DNA of 64,000 bases, from contig JBBHKE010002089.1 in the NCBI GenBank assembly GCA_037447655.1, forward strand, positions 1-64,000, given 5' to 3'. The DNA comes from Zygnema cylindricum (lineage: Eukaryota > Streptophyta > Zygnematophyceae > Zygnematales > Zygnemataceae). The position numbers and the translations under genes were made by a program. The notes under the pieces are model-generated. The model was not told where the DNA came from. It ran no database searches and saw only the letters and a program-made list of their open reading frames with translations. Below, in pieces: positions 45,201 to 57,365 of the stretch; position 1 is the first letter of the stretch; each line of letters begins with the position of its first letter.

Positions 45201-46126
45201 ACTCACAATCCGAGATGAAAGACCTCGGTGAGGCAAAATATATTTTGGGTATCCAGGTAGAGAGGGACAAGAAAAACAGATTAATAAACTCAAAAGGAGG
45301 CTATCAGAAACATGTTAGATGAATATGGAATGCGGGGGGCAATATGATGTGTAACACCAATGGAGTTTCGCCATAAGTGAGAGTCGGAAGAAACAGAACT
45401 CGACGTTATTGTAATTGAAATTTTTGAGTCACAGAAGGATGATCCTATGACATTGATACCTTACAGACATATAGTGGGAAGTTTAATATATTTCATGCAT
45501 TTTACCCTTCCGGATATTGCTGCAGCAGTTGGGGTATTGTGCAAAAGTCTAGAGAATCCAAGAAAATCTGACCGTGATGCAGCAAGAAGAGTTTTAAGAT
45601 ACTTGGAAAGAACCAAAGACCTCAAAATCACACTAGGCGGAGGAGAATTAAAGCTTCAAACATGGAGTGATGCATGCTATGGCACCATGCCAAGTCAAAA
45701 ATCCACCACGGGATTCGTTTTGCAAATTGGGAACGGGACTTGCAGTTGGAGCAGCAAACTTCAAAAGGTCACGGCACAATCAACGATGGAGTCAGAATAT
45801 ATGGCAGCGAGCTCGGCCCTCAAAGAACTCTTATGGGTGAAATCCGTGTTGCAAGAATTGTGATACATGCAGGTTGGTCCACAAGTTGGTCCACAAATGA
45901 TCTATTGTGATAACCAGGGTGCCATTGCCATTACTTCTAATCTGTGTCACCACTACAGAAGCAAGCACATGGATGTAAGATTACATTTTGTAAGAGAAAA
46001 AGTGTTCTCTAGAGTGATTAAATTATGTTATTTGCCACATGCTAAAATGATAGCACATTTGCTCACTAAAACTCTTCCTACTCCTCAATTAAAGTATTGT
46101 AGGGATGCAATGGGATTAAGTGAATA
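42208..46126 (+). pseudogene. F gag-pol (heavily broken)
   Basis: Gag fragment MKKGIDIWKFLKDD and a later zinc knuckle CFYCNEKGHGYKFC near 42695; protease IIDTGASAHMC (42941), directly followed by a stop. Integrase: the HHCC start lies around 43365, then GHVNYENIKKM, CDGCALGKIHRLPFP, HSDVFG, and RSNNGEEYTS, where the second catalytic Asp is Asn. RT begins near 44700, with YVDDLLLVS at about 45140. RNase H: QTWSDACYG, STMESEYMAAS, KHMDVRLHFVRE. More than a dozen stops or frame changes. The N-terminal gag block of the other families is missing. Confidence 0.85.
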
Positions 46127-46289
46127 GCTGAGTTTCTGCATTGCTATACTGCCATATTGCACTAGTCCAACAACGGGGATGTAGTGGGACTAGGTGACTT
46201 GTTAAAATTGCTACGTTGCTATGCTGCGATGTTGCGCTAGTTTGACATCCTAGCTGCACTGGCATACTAAGTCTAAAGCTTTAGGGGAG

Positions 46290-47203
46290 TGTTGTTTTTG
46301 GAAAACTTTAAGTCTCAGCAATTTTATATGACGGCGGGAAAAAAGATCTATAGGGGCACTCGTCGTTATTTGAAGCACAGTGGAGGTTATTTGAATGGTA
46401 CCCACACCAACATTGGAACAACGCAGATGCGACGCAGATGAAACAAGCGCAGCTGTGGTTTTTTTGGATATGGTCCGTACGGAAGAACGCAACGTGCAAC
46501 ACAACGAGACATATGCAACTGCGGGTATTTTGGTACAAGACAACCTAGATTCTACGCAGCAAGACAAACGCAGCTGCGGCTATTTTTGGTATGGGACAAC
46601 GCAGCTGCTATGAAGCTGCGGATATTTAAATGTGATAAGAAATTCGACTGCGTTACTACAATTCATATGAACCAAGTCAACAAACGAGATTCATAAGGGA
46701 ATAATTAAGTGACTTGCTGATAGATGTTATGCAACAGCCGGATGGACGTACCTAGACAATTCTTACTAAGCCAGGCAACAAGTATTTGAACAAATCACCT
46801 GTATAGGATTCTTAGTAATATTGATTGTACATTGATAGATTAGTTTTAGCGTGATTAGAAGCACTTAGACCTTAGCGGCAGTTTAGATCTTTTGGACGTA
46901 TCTTTTAGGAACACTTGTATCGGCGGTACAACACTATGTAGTAGGAAAACTGAGTGAAGAGTATATTACTTAGGACGTAAAACATTTTATGTATCTAGAC
47001 TTCCAAACTATGTAATCTGCAAACTGTTTTTGGGAAACTTCTGAGTTGCATATCTTTGTGTATGTTGGATCAATTGTGCTGAAGCTTTCGGAGTTGTTAA
47101 ACGTTCTCATATACTATACTTTAGTATAGTTTGAATTAGTTTAGACCATTGTGTTAACTTTATTGAGCCGTAGAATGCACTTGCTTGATAGGATTCTTGG
47201 TAA
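46290..47203 (+). repeat. F right LTR
   Basis: TGTTGTTTTTGGAAAAC... preceded by the purine tract. Same GCAGCTGCG modules (about 46436-46620) and a mutated GTCCGTACGGAA. Confidence 0.75.
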
Positions 47204-47280
47204 GCTTTTGTGGTGAATTATGTCTACTTCTACTAGTACTCCTGCTGCTCCACCTGTTCCAGTGGTCGTAGAACAACAAA

Positions 47281-47550
47281 ATTGGTTCCTATTAGTGTGA
47301 TTGTCTCCTTCTCCTTTCCTATGACCACCATCTCCCCTTATTTTGTCTCCTTTGTTGAAGATAGATCTGCATCTCTGGTGAATTTGATTCCTCTAAACCC
47401 TAGAGGGATCCCAAGACTTCATGTACGCCTCACTCGTCCACTCACTATTCCCCAAAACTGTTTCTCACATTAACTCTTGTCATCATACTTTCTTAGTATA
47501 TGAAGCCACTTCTATTAAAGATGGGCAACCTAGAGGGTGGGCCCATAACC
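47281..47550 (-). pseudogene. G gag 5' end
   Basis: The minus strand starts in the 5' LTR with MEVSELQVMGPPSRLPIF and passes through the primer site GGTTATGGGCCCACC (47536-47550). Then come stop codons (after GFIY and later) and the KEKE/TITLIGT region, where F interrupts. It continues at 41267. Confidence 0.8.
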
Positions 47551-48585
47551 TGTAACTCTGAGACCTCCATAGGTCCTCAGAGCATGCAGCTCATACGAAG
47601 CCTCTAGGATAACCCAGACCCCTTTATTTTTTAGCAAGAATAAATGCCACCCTGACACAAAAAAACTCTGACCATCTTCACCACTGTGAAGGCAAGAAGC
47701 CTTTGAGTCTATAGCAAAAAAAATCTTTGAATTTGCTCCCTTGAGCAGTAAGTTATGAAGGGTGAAAGTTGACCTTTTGTACAGAAGCTCTCTACAAGCG
47801 AGGGTCCAATCTAACAATTTTTTTTAAGTCCTATCTCTCTCTAAAACTCTATCTATTGAAGTACGGCATCAATCATAATGTTGTATTGTACATAAAGGTA
47901 CAAACGCCAATGTACTTTTTGTAAGACCATTGTACGACATGGCCAACAAGTCGACACATTTCATTTTCACATACGTTCTTGTAATCCTCAGAGATGTCGT
48001 TATCCAATATGATTGTGCCACGTGTCAAATGATATGTCATCAACCGCAAACCGCCAAAAACCTATTCCGCGACCTCGACATGCTTTGTGGTCGTCTGATT
48101 ACGCCGGATTAAAATTGTGGCCGTCATAAATACTCTCACAAGGGTGTTTTAGTCTTCGAAACAAAATGCGTTGTATCCGTTTCAGATTTTCTATACGGTA
48201 TAAATTACAAACCGTATCTATGTCTAACTATCCTATTAAATGAAATAGCCTACATGTTAATTTTTTAATAGCTATCAAACCTTGTATCCTCTAACCTTAA
48301 TCGTAGACTAATTTGCTAAGGCTACCGGCTACCGGCAGCTTTGACGGACGGTAGGTACCATGTGCAAATCCCGGGTCCGTCAAGTTCTATTTTGCTAAAA
48401 TCTACCAATCTAATGTCTATCCCCGTCGGGATAGCATAGGCGGCCATGGCTCTATCTCCCTCTCAAACTTTCAGTGACTGCGACAAGTGTGGGAGCTGGA
48501 GAGAGGAGTTAGAGGCAGACTACCTTTGCTTTTTTTCTGCTTTTTACAAACCTAGAAAATACTAAAATAACCTTTAATTTCTACA
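47551..48585 (-). repeat. G 5' LTR
   Basis: Plus-strand reading TGTAACTCTGAGACC...TTTCTACA. GCCACGTG at 48017-48024, tRNA-like fold 48343-48381, degraded palindrome near 48150. Confidence 0.85.
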
Positions 48586-49059
48586 CCTACAATGAACTAA
48601 GTCCCGAAGCCATCCCAAAAACTCCAATCACGTTTAAGCCATGACCCAAGATTTTGAATTACTCAAAGAACCCAACATCTCTAAAACTTTACTCAAAATT
48701 ACGAGACACCACCCGCTTATAACAAGTACCCAGTTTACGGAAAATTCCGCGAATATTCCTTTACCCCACGCACCTAAACATGCAAAATAGCCAAAATGTT
48801 TAATGACCCCAAAACTCTGTGTGCCCTAATCAACCACTACTCAACATGCAAAGTACTCGAAACAATGTAAAATCCCGTAAAAACCATTAAGAAATATAGG
48901 AAGTATTATACTTGGCATTTTTTGCTGCAAAACCTAGTAGTGCTGCTCTGGCTCCATATATAAATAGAAGCTGTGGAGAGGTGTCGGATGTCGCAGTAAC
49001 ATTGGCGTACGCATATCCTTGCAAGATAAAATAACCTTTACATAAGATTACTAAGAGTA
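48586..49059. other. between G and F-like remnant, no gene
   Basis: AT-rich. A minus frame (49099-48887) includes the start of an F-like gag leader and then loses similarity. Nothing else seen. Confidence 0.45.
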
Positions 49060-49957
49060 ATGATTGTTGTTCTACAACCGACTGGAGCAGGTGGAGCATC
49101 AGTTGTAGTAGTTGAAGTCAACATAATCTCACTCGCACAAGCTTATCAAGAATCCTATCAAATAGATGTTTTCTATAGCTCACCAAATCTGACACAATGA
49201 AACAAACTGCTTTAAACTATACCATAGTATAAAGTATCACAAACTTTTGGACGTATCTTTTAGGAACACTTGTATCGGCGGTACAGCACTATGCACTAGG
49301 ACAACTGAGTGAAGGGTATAAGACTTAGGACATTGAACATTTTATGTATCCAAACTTCCAGATTGTGTAATCTGCAGTCTGTTTTTGGGACAATTTTGAG
49401 TTACATATTTTGGTGTATGTTGGATCAATTCAGCTCAAACTTTGGGAGCTGTAAATTGCCACTAAGGTCTAAGTGCTCCTAATCACGCTAAAACTCATCT
49501 ATCACTATACAATCAATATTTACTGAGAATCCTATACAAGTGATTTGATCAAATACCTGTCACATGGCTTTAGTGAGAATTGATTGGGTACTTCCATCTG
49601 GCTCTTGTAGAACATCTATTAGCGAGTCATTTAAATATTCTTTTATGAAACTTGTCCGTTGACTCGATCCATACCAACTGTAGCAGCGCAGTCCAAATAC
49701 CGATCACATTCAAATATCTGCGGCTTCGTAGCAGCTACGCTGTCCCATACCAAAAACAGCCGCAGCTGCGTTTGTCTTGTTCCGTAGCATCAACGTTGTC
49801 TTGCTCCAAAATATCAGCAGTTGCGTTTTGTCTCGTTGCGTCGCAGGCTGCGTTCGTCCGTACAGACCATATCAAAAATAACCGCAGCTGCGCTTGTTCC
49901 ATGTGCGTCGCAGCTGCGATGTCGGTAACATTCAAAAACATGCACTGTGCTTCAAGT
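49060..49957 (-). repeat. F-like LTR with gag leader, minus
   Basis: The minus strand shows GATAGGATTCTTGATAAGC near 49152, as at the F LTR end, followed by a gag start resembling MSTSTSTPAAPP of F. The LTR holds GCAGCTGCG modules (49685-49920) and a mutated GTCCGTACAGAC. Its outer end is shortened compared with F. Confidence 0.65.
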
Positions 49958-50640
49958 TGTTGTTTTTAGAAAGCTTTAGTCCTCTCTATGCCTCAGCTGT
50001 GAGGGAGAGAGAGTTGTTGAAGACTTAAGCTATTTTTGGTTGAGTTCGGTTCAGTACTTACCAAAATTAGTGTGACAGTGAAGTTGGGAGTTCACGGTTC
50101 GTTCACACTTGGGACACGCGTCGTCACTTGGGAGAATGTGTGAGTATGTCCTCCGTGGACATACGGAAATTCGGCAGGACCACAGGACTTCGTGAAGTCA
50201 GTTCTACAGTGCCAAATCCTCTAATCGGACGGCTGACAGCCGGCGCCAACAAATTGTGACGAGGCGTGACTAGATCATTATCACTTTACGTTGTTTGAAC
50301 TTTGGTGTAAATATTTGTGATAGAATGTTAGATGTACGGCTGGAATGCCTGCGTACAGTTTAGTGTAGTTTCGGTGTATAGAAGTAGGACTTAGTGAATT
50401 TGATTTTTAGGAACAAATGATATGAAAACTGTACACTCAGTTTTATGTAATTTCATTTCTGCATATCTCACAGATTTGTGAGCAAAATTGATTGAAATTT
50501 TGTGTGTGTTCCTTTGTATGCTATCTACACGGTGAAAAACCCATCAAAACGATTGAAGCATTTTTCTGAAAGTTATAGTCTGTCAAAGTTGTTGTTCAGC
50601 CATCGGTATTTGTGGAAGTTTCCTCTCTTGATTTGTTCTA
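49958..50640 (+). repeat. F-related LTR, plus (divergent)
   Basis: It starts TGTTGTTTTTAGAAAGC like the F LTR, head to head with the previous one, but the middle is different. It ends before an ATG frame (50642) with MTTAASSSSSVSAVV, similar in style to the F gag leader, which is then stopped by TGA. Boundaries approximate. Confidence 0.45.
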
Positions 50641-50689
50641 CGATGACTACTGCTGCATCTTCTTCATCTTCAGTGTCAGCAGTTGTCTG

Positions 50690-51137
50690 AGAACAACACA
50701 AGTGACGACGCGTGTCCCTTTAGATTTTTTTTTCCGGCGTCCTATAAATTTACTGAGATTTAAAGCTTTCCATAAACAACAATGATGACAATTTATATAT
50801 ATGTACGCATTTGGATACACAAACACTAGAAATAGGGGGAAAATAATAAATGAAAAAACAGAGACTAGCTGCATTATACCTTCCCATCCTTGTTATTAAT
50901 GTTAATGACTGTAATTCAGTCGCAGATTCACCAACGCAACACCGTATCAGTGTTAATAACACAATTTTATTAGTGAGAGAAGCAATAAAAAACAAAAACG
51001 CAAAAAATGAAGACATTTGGTCATTTATTTCAACAAAATCAGTTTAACTACTTCAATCAAAAATCAAAAAATAGTTAAAAGCTCATATAATCAACAAACT
51101 ATCCGGATAAACACATCAAAAAAGTTGAAATGTCTAT
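50690..51137. other. no gene recognised
   Basis: AT-rich stretch with only short overlapping frames on both strands, none with a motif. Confidence 0.5.
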
Positions 51138-51264
51138 CTCCAATTTCTCAGTGACTGCGACAAGTTTGAGATTTGGAGAGAGAAGTTAGAGGTAGACTGC
51201 CTCGGCTTCTTTCTATATTTCTATTCAGACCTAGAAAATACTAATAAAACCATTAGTTTCTACA
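51138..51264 (-). repeat. D-type LTR fragment
   Basis: The first roughly 127 bases of a D-type LTR in minus orientation (plus end ...CATTAGTTTCTACA). It lies 14 bases from the H 3' LTR. Confidence 0.75.
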
Positions 51265-51278
51265 CTCGCCACGCCAAG

Positions 51279-52333
51279 TGAAACCCTGAGACCTCCATTG
51301 GCCTTTAGAGTAGGTTGCTCACTCGAAGCCCCTAAGATAACCCTGACCCTTTTGAGTTTCCACAAGAATAACTGCCACCCTGACAAGTAAAAAATCTAAT
51401 CATCTTCACCTCTGTGAAGATAAGACTTTCGTGAGTCTGTAGCAAAAAGAATCTCTGGATTTGCTCCCCTGAGCAGTCAGTTATGAAGGGTTAAAGTAGA
51501 CCTTTTTGTACAGGAGCTCTCTAAGAGAGAGGGGTCTACCTACCAAATTTTTTAAGTCCTAAATCCCTTTCTAAACCCTATACTACACTAGTACAGACCA
51601 ATTAGATTACTCTGTCGTACAGAAAAGTATAGGTGCTGATGTACTTTCTGTACGGCCATTGTACGGCATGGCCAAAATGTTGACGCCTGCCATATCCGGA
51701 TTTGTTCACGTATTCTCCAGAGGTGTCGTAGGCCAATGTGATTTTGACATGTGTCATTTTACGTGGCGATGACCAAAAATCACCAAAGCGTACATTTAGA
51801 GATCTTGGCGTCTATCATGGCTGTTCGATCTAGATCAGCAGTTAATTAAAGCTGTGAAAATTATTTGCTTGGTATTTGTTTCGCGCTCGAAACAAATGCT
51901 CGATACTCATTTCGTAGAGTACAGTACGCCGTACTATACAAAACTGTGTCTATGTATGAAAAACTGCTCACGTCGTAAAATGAACATGTATACGTAAAAC
52001 TGCTTAACAAATTATAAAACACTATATATATTAGCACCAATCTTAGACTAATAGGATAAAACAACCTTCTACAGCTGGACTTGACGGACGGTAGGTTCCA
52101 AGATCAAATCCTGGATCCCTCATGTATATTTTGGTAAATCTACCAAATTCTACCACCTGTCTCTCTATCTCTAGGCGGCATAGGCAGCCATGGCTCTAGC
52201 TTCCTCTTCAACCTTGAATGACTGCAACAAGTTTGGGGGTGGAAGAGAGGAGTTAGAGGCAGACTACATCGCTAGCTTTTTTGCATTTCATTTTAGACCT
52301 AGAAAATACTAAAAATAACCATTAATTTCTACA
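51279..52333 (-). repeat. H 3' LTR
   Basis: TGAAACCCTGAGACC...AATTTCTACA (plus reading). Perfect palindrome at 51874-51897 (ATTTGTTTCG-CGCT-CGAAACAAAT). tRNA-like fold decayed at 52083-52121. Confidence 0.85.
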
Positions 52334-52379
52334 CTCTTTTTATTTTCTAGTCACTCTTAAATTTAGACCACACTTCTCC

Positions 52380-55300
52380 CTGCACAAAATTAGCTTAAGG
52401 GAAAGCACAGGTTTGGTCATCATATCGGGTACCATCTCGCTATCCGGTCTATACTCTAAACTGATTATTTTCTTTTCTACCTTCTCTCTTACAAAGCTGA
52501 GTCTAATGTCTATGTGTTTGGCTTTAAAATGATGTTTAGGATTGGCAGAAATAGTGATTGCTGCCTGATTATCACAAAAAAAAATTTATACACCACTCTT
52601 AAGGTGACCAAGCTCACCATGCAAAGTCTTCACCCACATCAATTCTTTTACAGCAGAGCAAGAGGCCATATACTCAACCTCCATGGTGGACTGAGCAATA
52701 ACCTTTTGTTGTTTGCTACTCCAACAACAATCTCCATCACCCACATACAATAAATATCCTTAAGTACATCTTCTCATTGAAGCATCACCATAACAAGCAT
52801 CACTCCAAGTAGTCATGTTAGAATTACCTCCACCCAAATGCAACCATAGTTCCCTAATTACTATCAAATATCAACGCACTCTCTTAGCTGCCTCCCAATC
52901 TCTCTTAGTGGGAGCATTTAGACTTCAAATCAGCACTCTTACAGCTGTAGCCAAATCGGAACGGGTACAATTCATAAAATAGTTTAGGCTCGTTTAAAAT
53001 TATGACTCCTTCTTCTATACTCCCCCACTTCCTTTCTTCAACTCCATTGGGGTTGTAGAACTATTAGCATTATCCATCAGAAACTTTTCCAACATATTCC
53101 CTATTGCTTCTTTTTGAGTTAGCTTTATAATCTTTCTTTCTTAGTCTCTTTCTACTTTAATTCCCAAAATATATCTTTCCTCTTTTATATATTTCATCTC
53201 AAATCTCCCCTTAAGATCTGTTTTCAGTTTATTAATTTTATCCATTGATTTATTTAGAACAAACAAATCATCAACATAAAATGCAATAAAAATAACGCCT
53301 TCCTCATCTTCAAAAACATAGATTGAGTGATTTAAGCTGATCCGGATGTATCCCAGACTGGTAAGAAACTCATCAAGCTACTTATTCCACTGTTGGGGCA
53401 CATGTTTCAACACATAAAGAGATTTAATCAGCTGACATACCTTACTCTCCTCTCCTTGCTCCACAAATCCTTCAGGATATTGCATGAAGATCTCCTGTTC
53501 CTATTCTCCATGCAAAAAAGATGTTTTATTGTCCATCTGGTGCACTTCCATGTCTTTCGTTGCTGCTAGATTGAGAAGTATGCGGACGAAAGTAAATCTG
53601 ACGATCAGGGCATAGGTTTCCAAATAGTCAATTCCCTCTTTCTGTGTAAATCCTTTAGCGACTAACACAAAGCCCTATAGCGCTCAATGGTGTTATTTGG
53701 GTTCAGTTTTACTTTTAAACACCCACTTACACCCAATTGGTTTTTGGTTAGGTGGACAATCCACTTGCTCCCAAGTATCGGCTGCCATAACTGAGTCCAT
53801 CTCCTCATTGATGGTTGTCTTCCACTAATTCCTTTTTGGACAATTCATCGCCTCTCCATTAGTTTGAGGTACATCCGGATGAGAGAGTTTAGTTACCTTG
53901 TTATTAGTCTGTTTTTCTTGCAACCTTTTGCTACTTCTTCTCCCCCTCTCAAAATCTGTAGCCGGAATAGATGGTTGTTATGGGTTTTTTGAACAATCTC
54001 GGCTTCTCCGCTGTCCCTTGATTCCGAGTAATTTTCCATCACGTCTTCCGCTTCCGGTAGAGTTGTCAATGGAGTTTCCCCGGCTGAGTCCTTCTCTGTC
54101 TGATTTGTACCTGCAAGAATGTCATCTTCTCTGAAACCTGGATAGTTAGGAAGCTCAAAGTCATCAGAATTTTCTGACTCAAATCTGATTTTTACTGACT
54201 TTGTATACTTGAAGGGATCCACATACTTTCCTTCATCCATAACTACTAGGTGCTTTTCTAAGATTATATCTTCTCTTTTTAGATCATAAACTTTGTATCC
54301 TTGACATCCTCATCATATCCTAATAAGTACCCCGGTTTTCTTTTAGGATCTAGCTTCCAGTAAGAGCCATCTGTATCTAGACTGAACACATGACTGTCGA
54401 AAACCTCTAAGTGAGATATGTCTGGTTTCCGACTGGTCCATCTCTCATAAGATATTTGGCCTTGTACCGCTGAAGTAAGAAATCTGTTTTTGAGGTAATT
54501 AGCAAAGTTCATTGCTTCGGCCCAAAAACTTTTTTCACATTTTTTTTTCTCCGACAACATACTTCTAACACTATCACTTAGTGTCCTATATAGTCAATCA
54601 ACTACTCCATTCTGTTTCGGGTTTTTTGGAACTGTCTTTTGGTGTTGTACTCCATCTTCCCTCTAAAAATCCTCAAACTGGTTCGAGGTATACTCTCCAC
54701 CATTGTCACTCCTAACTCTTTTGATTGGGTTTTCATGTTGTTTTCACACTCCATGCTTTATATTGTCTAAAACATTCCTGAGTCTCTGACTTATTTCTCA
54801 AAAAATACACCTTGGAATACCGAGACCAATCATCAGTGATAGTCATCATAAATCTCTTCCCCCTTGGTGATGGCACTTTGGCCAGTCCCCAAATATCTGT
54901 GTGTACTAAATCTAGAATTTTTTCTCCCTTATAGGTGGAAGTTTTTTGGGAAGGGTAACCAGTGTGCTTTACCTTGAGAACATCCACTACAATCACTTAG
55001 AAAGTCACTCTCTTTGAACTGAATCCCTTCCACTACTCCTATCTTTTTCATCTCTTTTAACTTTTCTAGATTCACATGCCCAAGTCTCTTATACCAAAAC
55101 ATTAAATCATGAACACCAACATAATATAGTTTCTTCTTTTCATTCCTTAAATTCAGCCTAAACATCCCTTGGCTACCTTTTTCTGCAGTGAAATATACTT
55201 CCTCCTCAAAACAAGCAGTAAAAACTCTTTTCCTAGTGCTAGTATTAAAACCCTTATCATCAAATACAGATGTAGAGATGAGGTTTTTTTTCAGCTCCGG

Positions 55301-56250
55301 AATGAACAATACTTTGGAGAATGTAACTATGGATCTACTAACCCTACAAGAGTAGTAGTGACTATCCTCCCATCTCCGTACTCTATCTCAACGGTGGGAA
55401 TCTTTCTTACCTTAGTGAAAAGGTGTTTATCTTTACACATGTGCATGGAGGCACATGAATCTACAATCCAGCGTGCTTCACCTTTTAATGCACCGAGTGC
55501 ACATTTATGCTTTCGAGGAATTTTGACCTCATTTTTTGCCTCCAACTCCTCATCTAATAGAAGCTCATCATTCTCGACCTCGGTTTCTACCTCATGTACT
55601 TGTGTCACAAGGGCCTTTTTCTTTCCTCTCAAGGGCTCACCAGTTTGCCCCCCCTTTCCTCTCAAGGGCTCACAGGTTTGCCCCTCCTTTAACCGTTGCT
55701 CGATTAGCTTAGAACACTCTGCCATATAGTTTCCGCGTTTCTTGCAAAAGTGACACAACCCCTTTGAGACCCTCGATCCAGATTCATCGAGCTGAGTTTT
55801 TTGTCCTCTTTCATTGTTTTTTGCTGATTTTCTTGGATCCTTGCTCCTCCAATCAGTTCTTGTTGCCAAAGCTTGTCCACTCTTCCCTCCCTTTCGGATC
55901 ACAATTGTATTCTCTCGGACAAGAATCATCCCTACCTCAGAATTCCAGATCCACCTGGAATCCGGCAAATCTTGCACACGGTTTACTATGTTTTCATAGT
56001 CATCAGGTAAATTCATGAGCAGACTGTTAACCTTCATCTTTTCTGTTTCTACTTGACCAGCACCTTGTAGTTCCATGAAAAAGGTGGCAAGCTCATTACA
56101 AAAGTCTAGCATTTTTCCCCCTTTGTATACATATGCATCTATCATTTGATAAACTAATTGGTGTTGCTAAACAGTACAACTCCTGTTCATTTTTATGAGG
56201 GCAATATACAGATCGGATGCCCTTTCCATCTGCAAATGTGGAGATGCAAG
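52380..56250 (-). pseudogene. H gag-pol (broken)
   Basis: From the right: gag QGLASPHLQMERASDL, a stop before QHQLVYQ, then an open run 56145-55327 with LLMNLPDDYENI and the zinc knuckle CHFCKKRGNYMAEC, in which the His is Asn, so zinc binding is doubtful. Protease VDSCASMHMC (Gly of DSG changed to Cys). Integrase WYKRLGHVN (first His is Tyr), HTDIWGL. RT: FYVDDLFVL near 53275. RNase H near 52500-52750. Many stops. Several active-site losses show long decay. Confidence 0.85.
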
Positions 56251-56254
56251 TCCT

Positions 56255-56646
56255 TGAAATTTTTAGACTCCATTGACCCACACAAAGTGCAGCCTATATA
56301 AAGCCTCTAGGATAATATTTGCCCCTTCTAATTTCCCGATGAATAAGCGCCGCCCATGCACAAAAATATTCTAACCACTCTCACCCCTATGAGGAGAAGA
56401 CTCCGATGTGTCAATCGTAAAAAGAATCACTGAATTTGCTCCCCTGAGCACTAAGTTATGGTTGGTCAAAGATGACTTTTATTATTACAAGCTCTCTTAA
56501 AGAGAGGTACCTAAATTTCACTAAGTCCTGGTCTGCCTACTTACGACTGCGTACTACGAAACCCTAGTCCAATAGAAACACTATATAGTACAAGAAGGTA
56601 CAATGGGCAATGTACTTATTTTACGGCCATTGTACGACATGGCTTT
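56255..56646 (-). repeat. K-type LTR, truncated
   Basis: The minus strand ends ...TTTCA at 56255. The part 56290-56640 matches the K LTR (62990-63341): GTACCTAAAT, ACTATATAGTACAAGAAGGTACAATGG and neighbours. Cut at 56646 by the LTR of element I. Confidence 0.7.
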
Positions 56647-57319
56647 TGTTGGATTATTGTCGTTTTGCGACATTTCGCGAAGCATCATACCAACTTATAT
56701 TTGTTTGACGCGAACTGTCGCGTCATCATACAAAAGTACGATGTCGTTTCACGATAGTACTTTTATTTATCGCGAACGAAACATACGATTTCATTTCGCG
56801 TCACTTGTTTGTTTCGTGCGCAGGTGTTTTAATTTGTGTGTAGGTGTGTTCGTGAAGCGACATGTGTTAAGTCAACGTTTGGAGTTTGTTGTTTCGAAGG
56901 AAGAAAAGTGTGCGCCTTCCTTCGTGAAACTTTCATTGAAGAGTGCACAGTCAACTAGGGATAGACTTCCTCGCTACGCTAAGTTTTGCTTCTCTTATCT
57001 TGTTGTCTCTTAGTGCAGAGTAACGAGTATATATCGGCAGTAGTGTACATGTGCAGAGTATCGAAACGAATAAATCGAATCTATCAATTGTATCTTACAT
57101 GATTGAACCATAGAGGATTTTATATTGGAGTAAGAGATTATTTAAAGAGGATAGAGAAGAGAGAGAAGAGAGAAGAGAGATGATGGAAAGAGGCTTCGGC
57201 CAAGAACACTTATAAATCTTTTTGGCTGAATATTCCTCGTCTTTTATGAGCTTCTGCTGTGTAATGTTTTATGTTTTGTGAATTATTTCAACTGAAACTC
57301 TTTTGCTTAAGATCCTACA
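56647..57319 (+). repeat. I 5' LTR
   Basis: 673 bp, TG...CA. Rich in GCGA/CGAAGC stretches in its first 250 bases. No partner LTR in the window, so the right border is set by the primer site. Confidence 0.75.
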
Positions 57320-57365
57320 ATTGGTATTGGAGCTAGTTAGTGCTTCGGAGATAGAGAGGGAGCGC

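Larger units (their letters stand above)
41268..47280 (+). mobile_element. Element F: copia element of another family, inserted in G gag
   Basis: LTR 41268-42177, gag-pol, purine tract (TTTAGGGGAG) and LTR 46290-47203. The right LTR is followed by about 75 further bases (47204-47280) that look like an F leader and gag start, MSTSTSTPAAPP. So the unit is LTR-interior-LTR-leader, as left by recombination between tandem copies, and there is no clean target duplication. LTR ends and primer site differ from the B/D set (TTGGTAA after the LTR). Confidence 0.8.
37376..48585 (-). mobile_element. Element G: copia element, internally deleted, hosting F
   Basis: 5' LTR 47551-48585, 3' LTR 37376-38281, flanks CGTAC (37371-37375) and CCTAC (48586-48590), a 4-of-5 target duplication. 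The gag starts at 47550 and is interrupted at 47281/41267 by element F; across F the frame joins to read LIGTGSTFMSP as in D. RNase H, the RT end and the first roughly 100 bases of the 3' LTR are deleted (junction about 38282). Same lineage as B and D. Confidence 0.85.
51279..56254 (-). mobile_element. Element H: copia element, 5' end missing
   Basis: Minus element of the B/D lineage. 3' LTR 51279-52333, purine-rich CTAGAAAATAAAAAGAG next to it, then RNase H, RT, integrase, protease and gag moving right. The gag is cut at 56254 against the end of a K-type LTR; the 5' LTR and primer site are absent. Confidence 0.85.
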
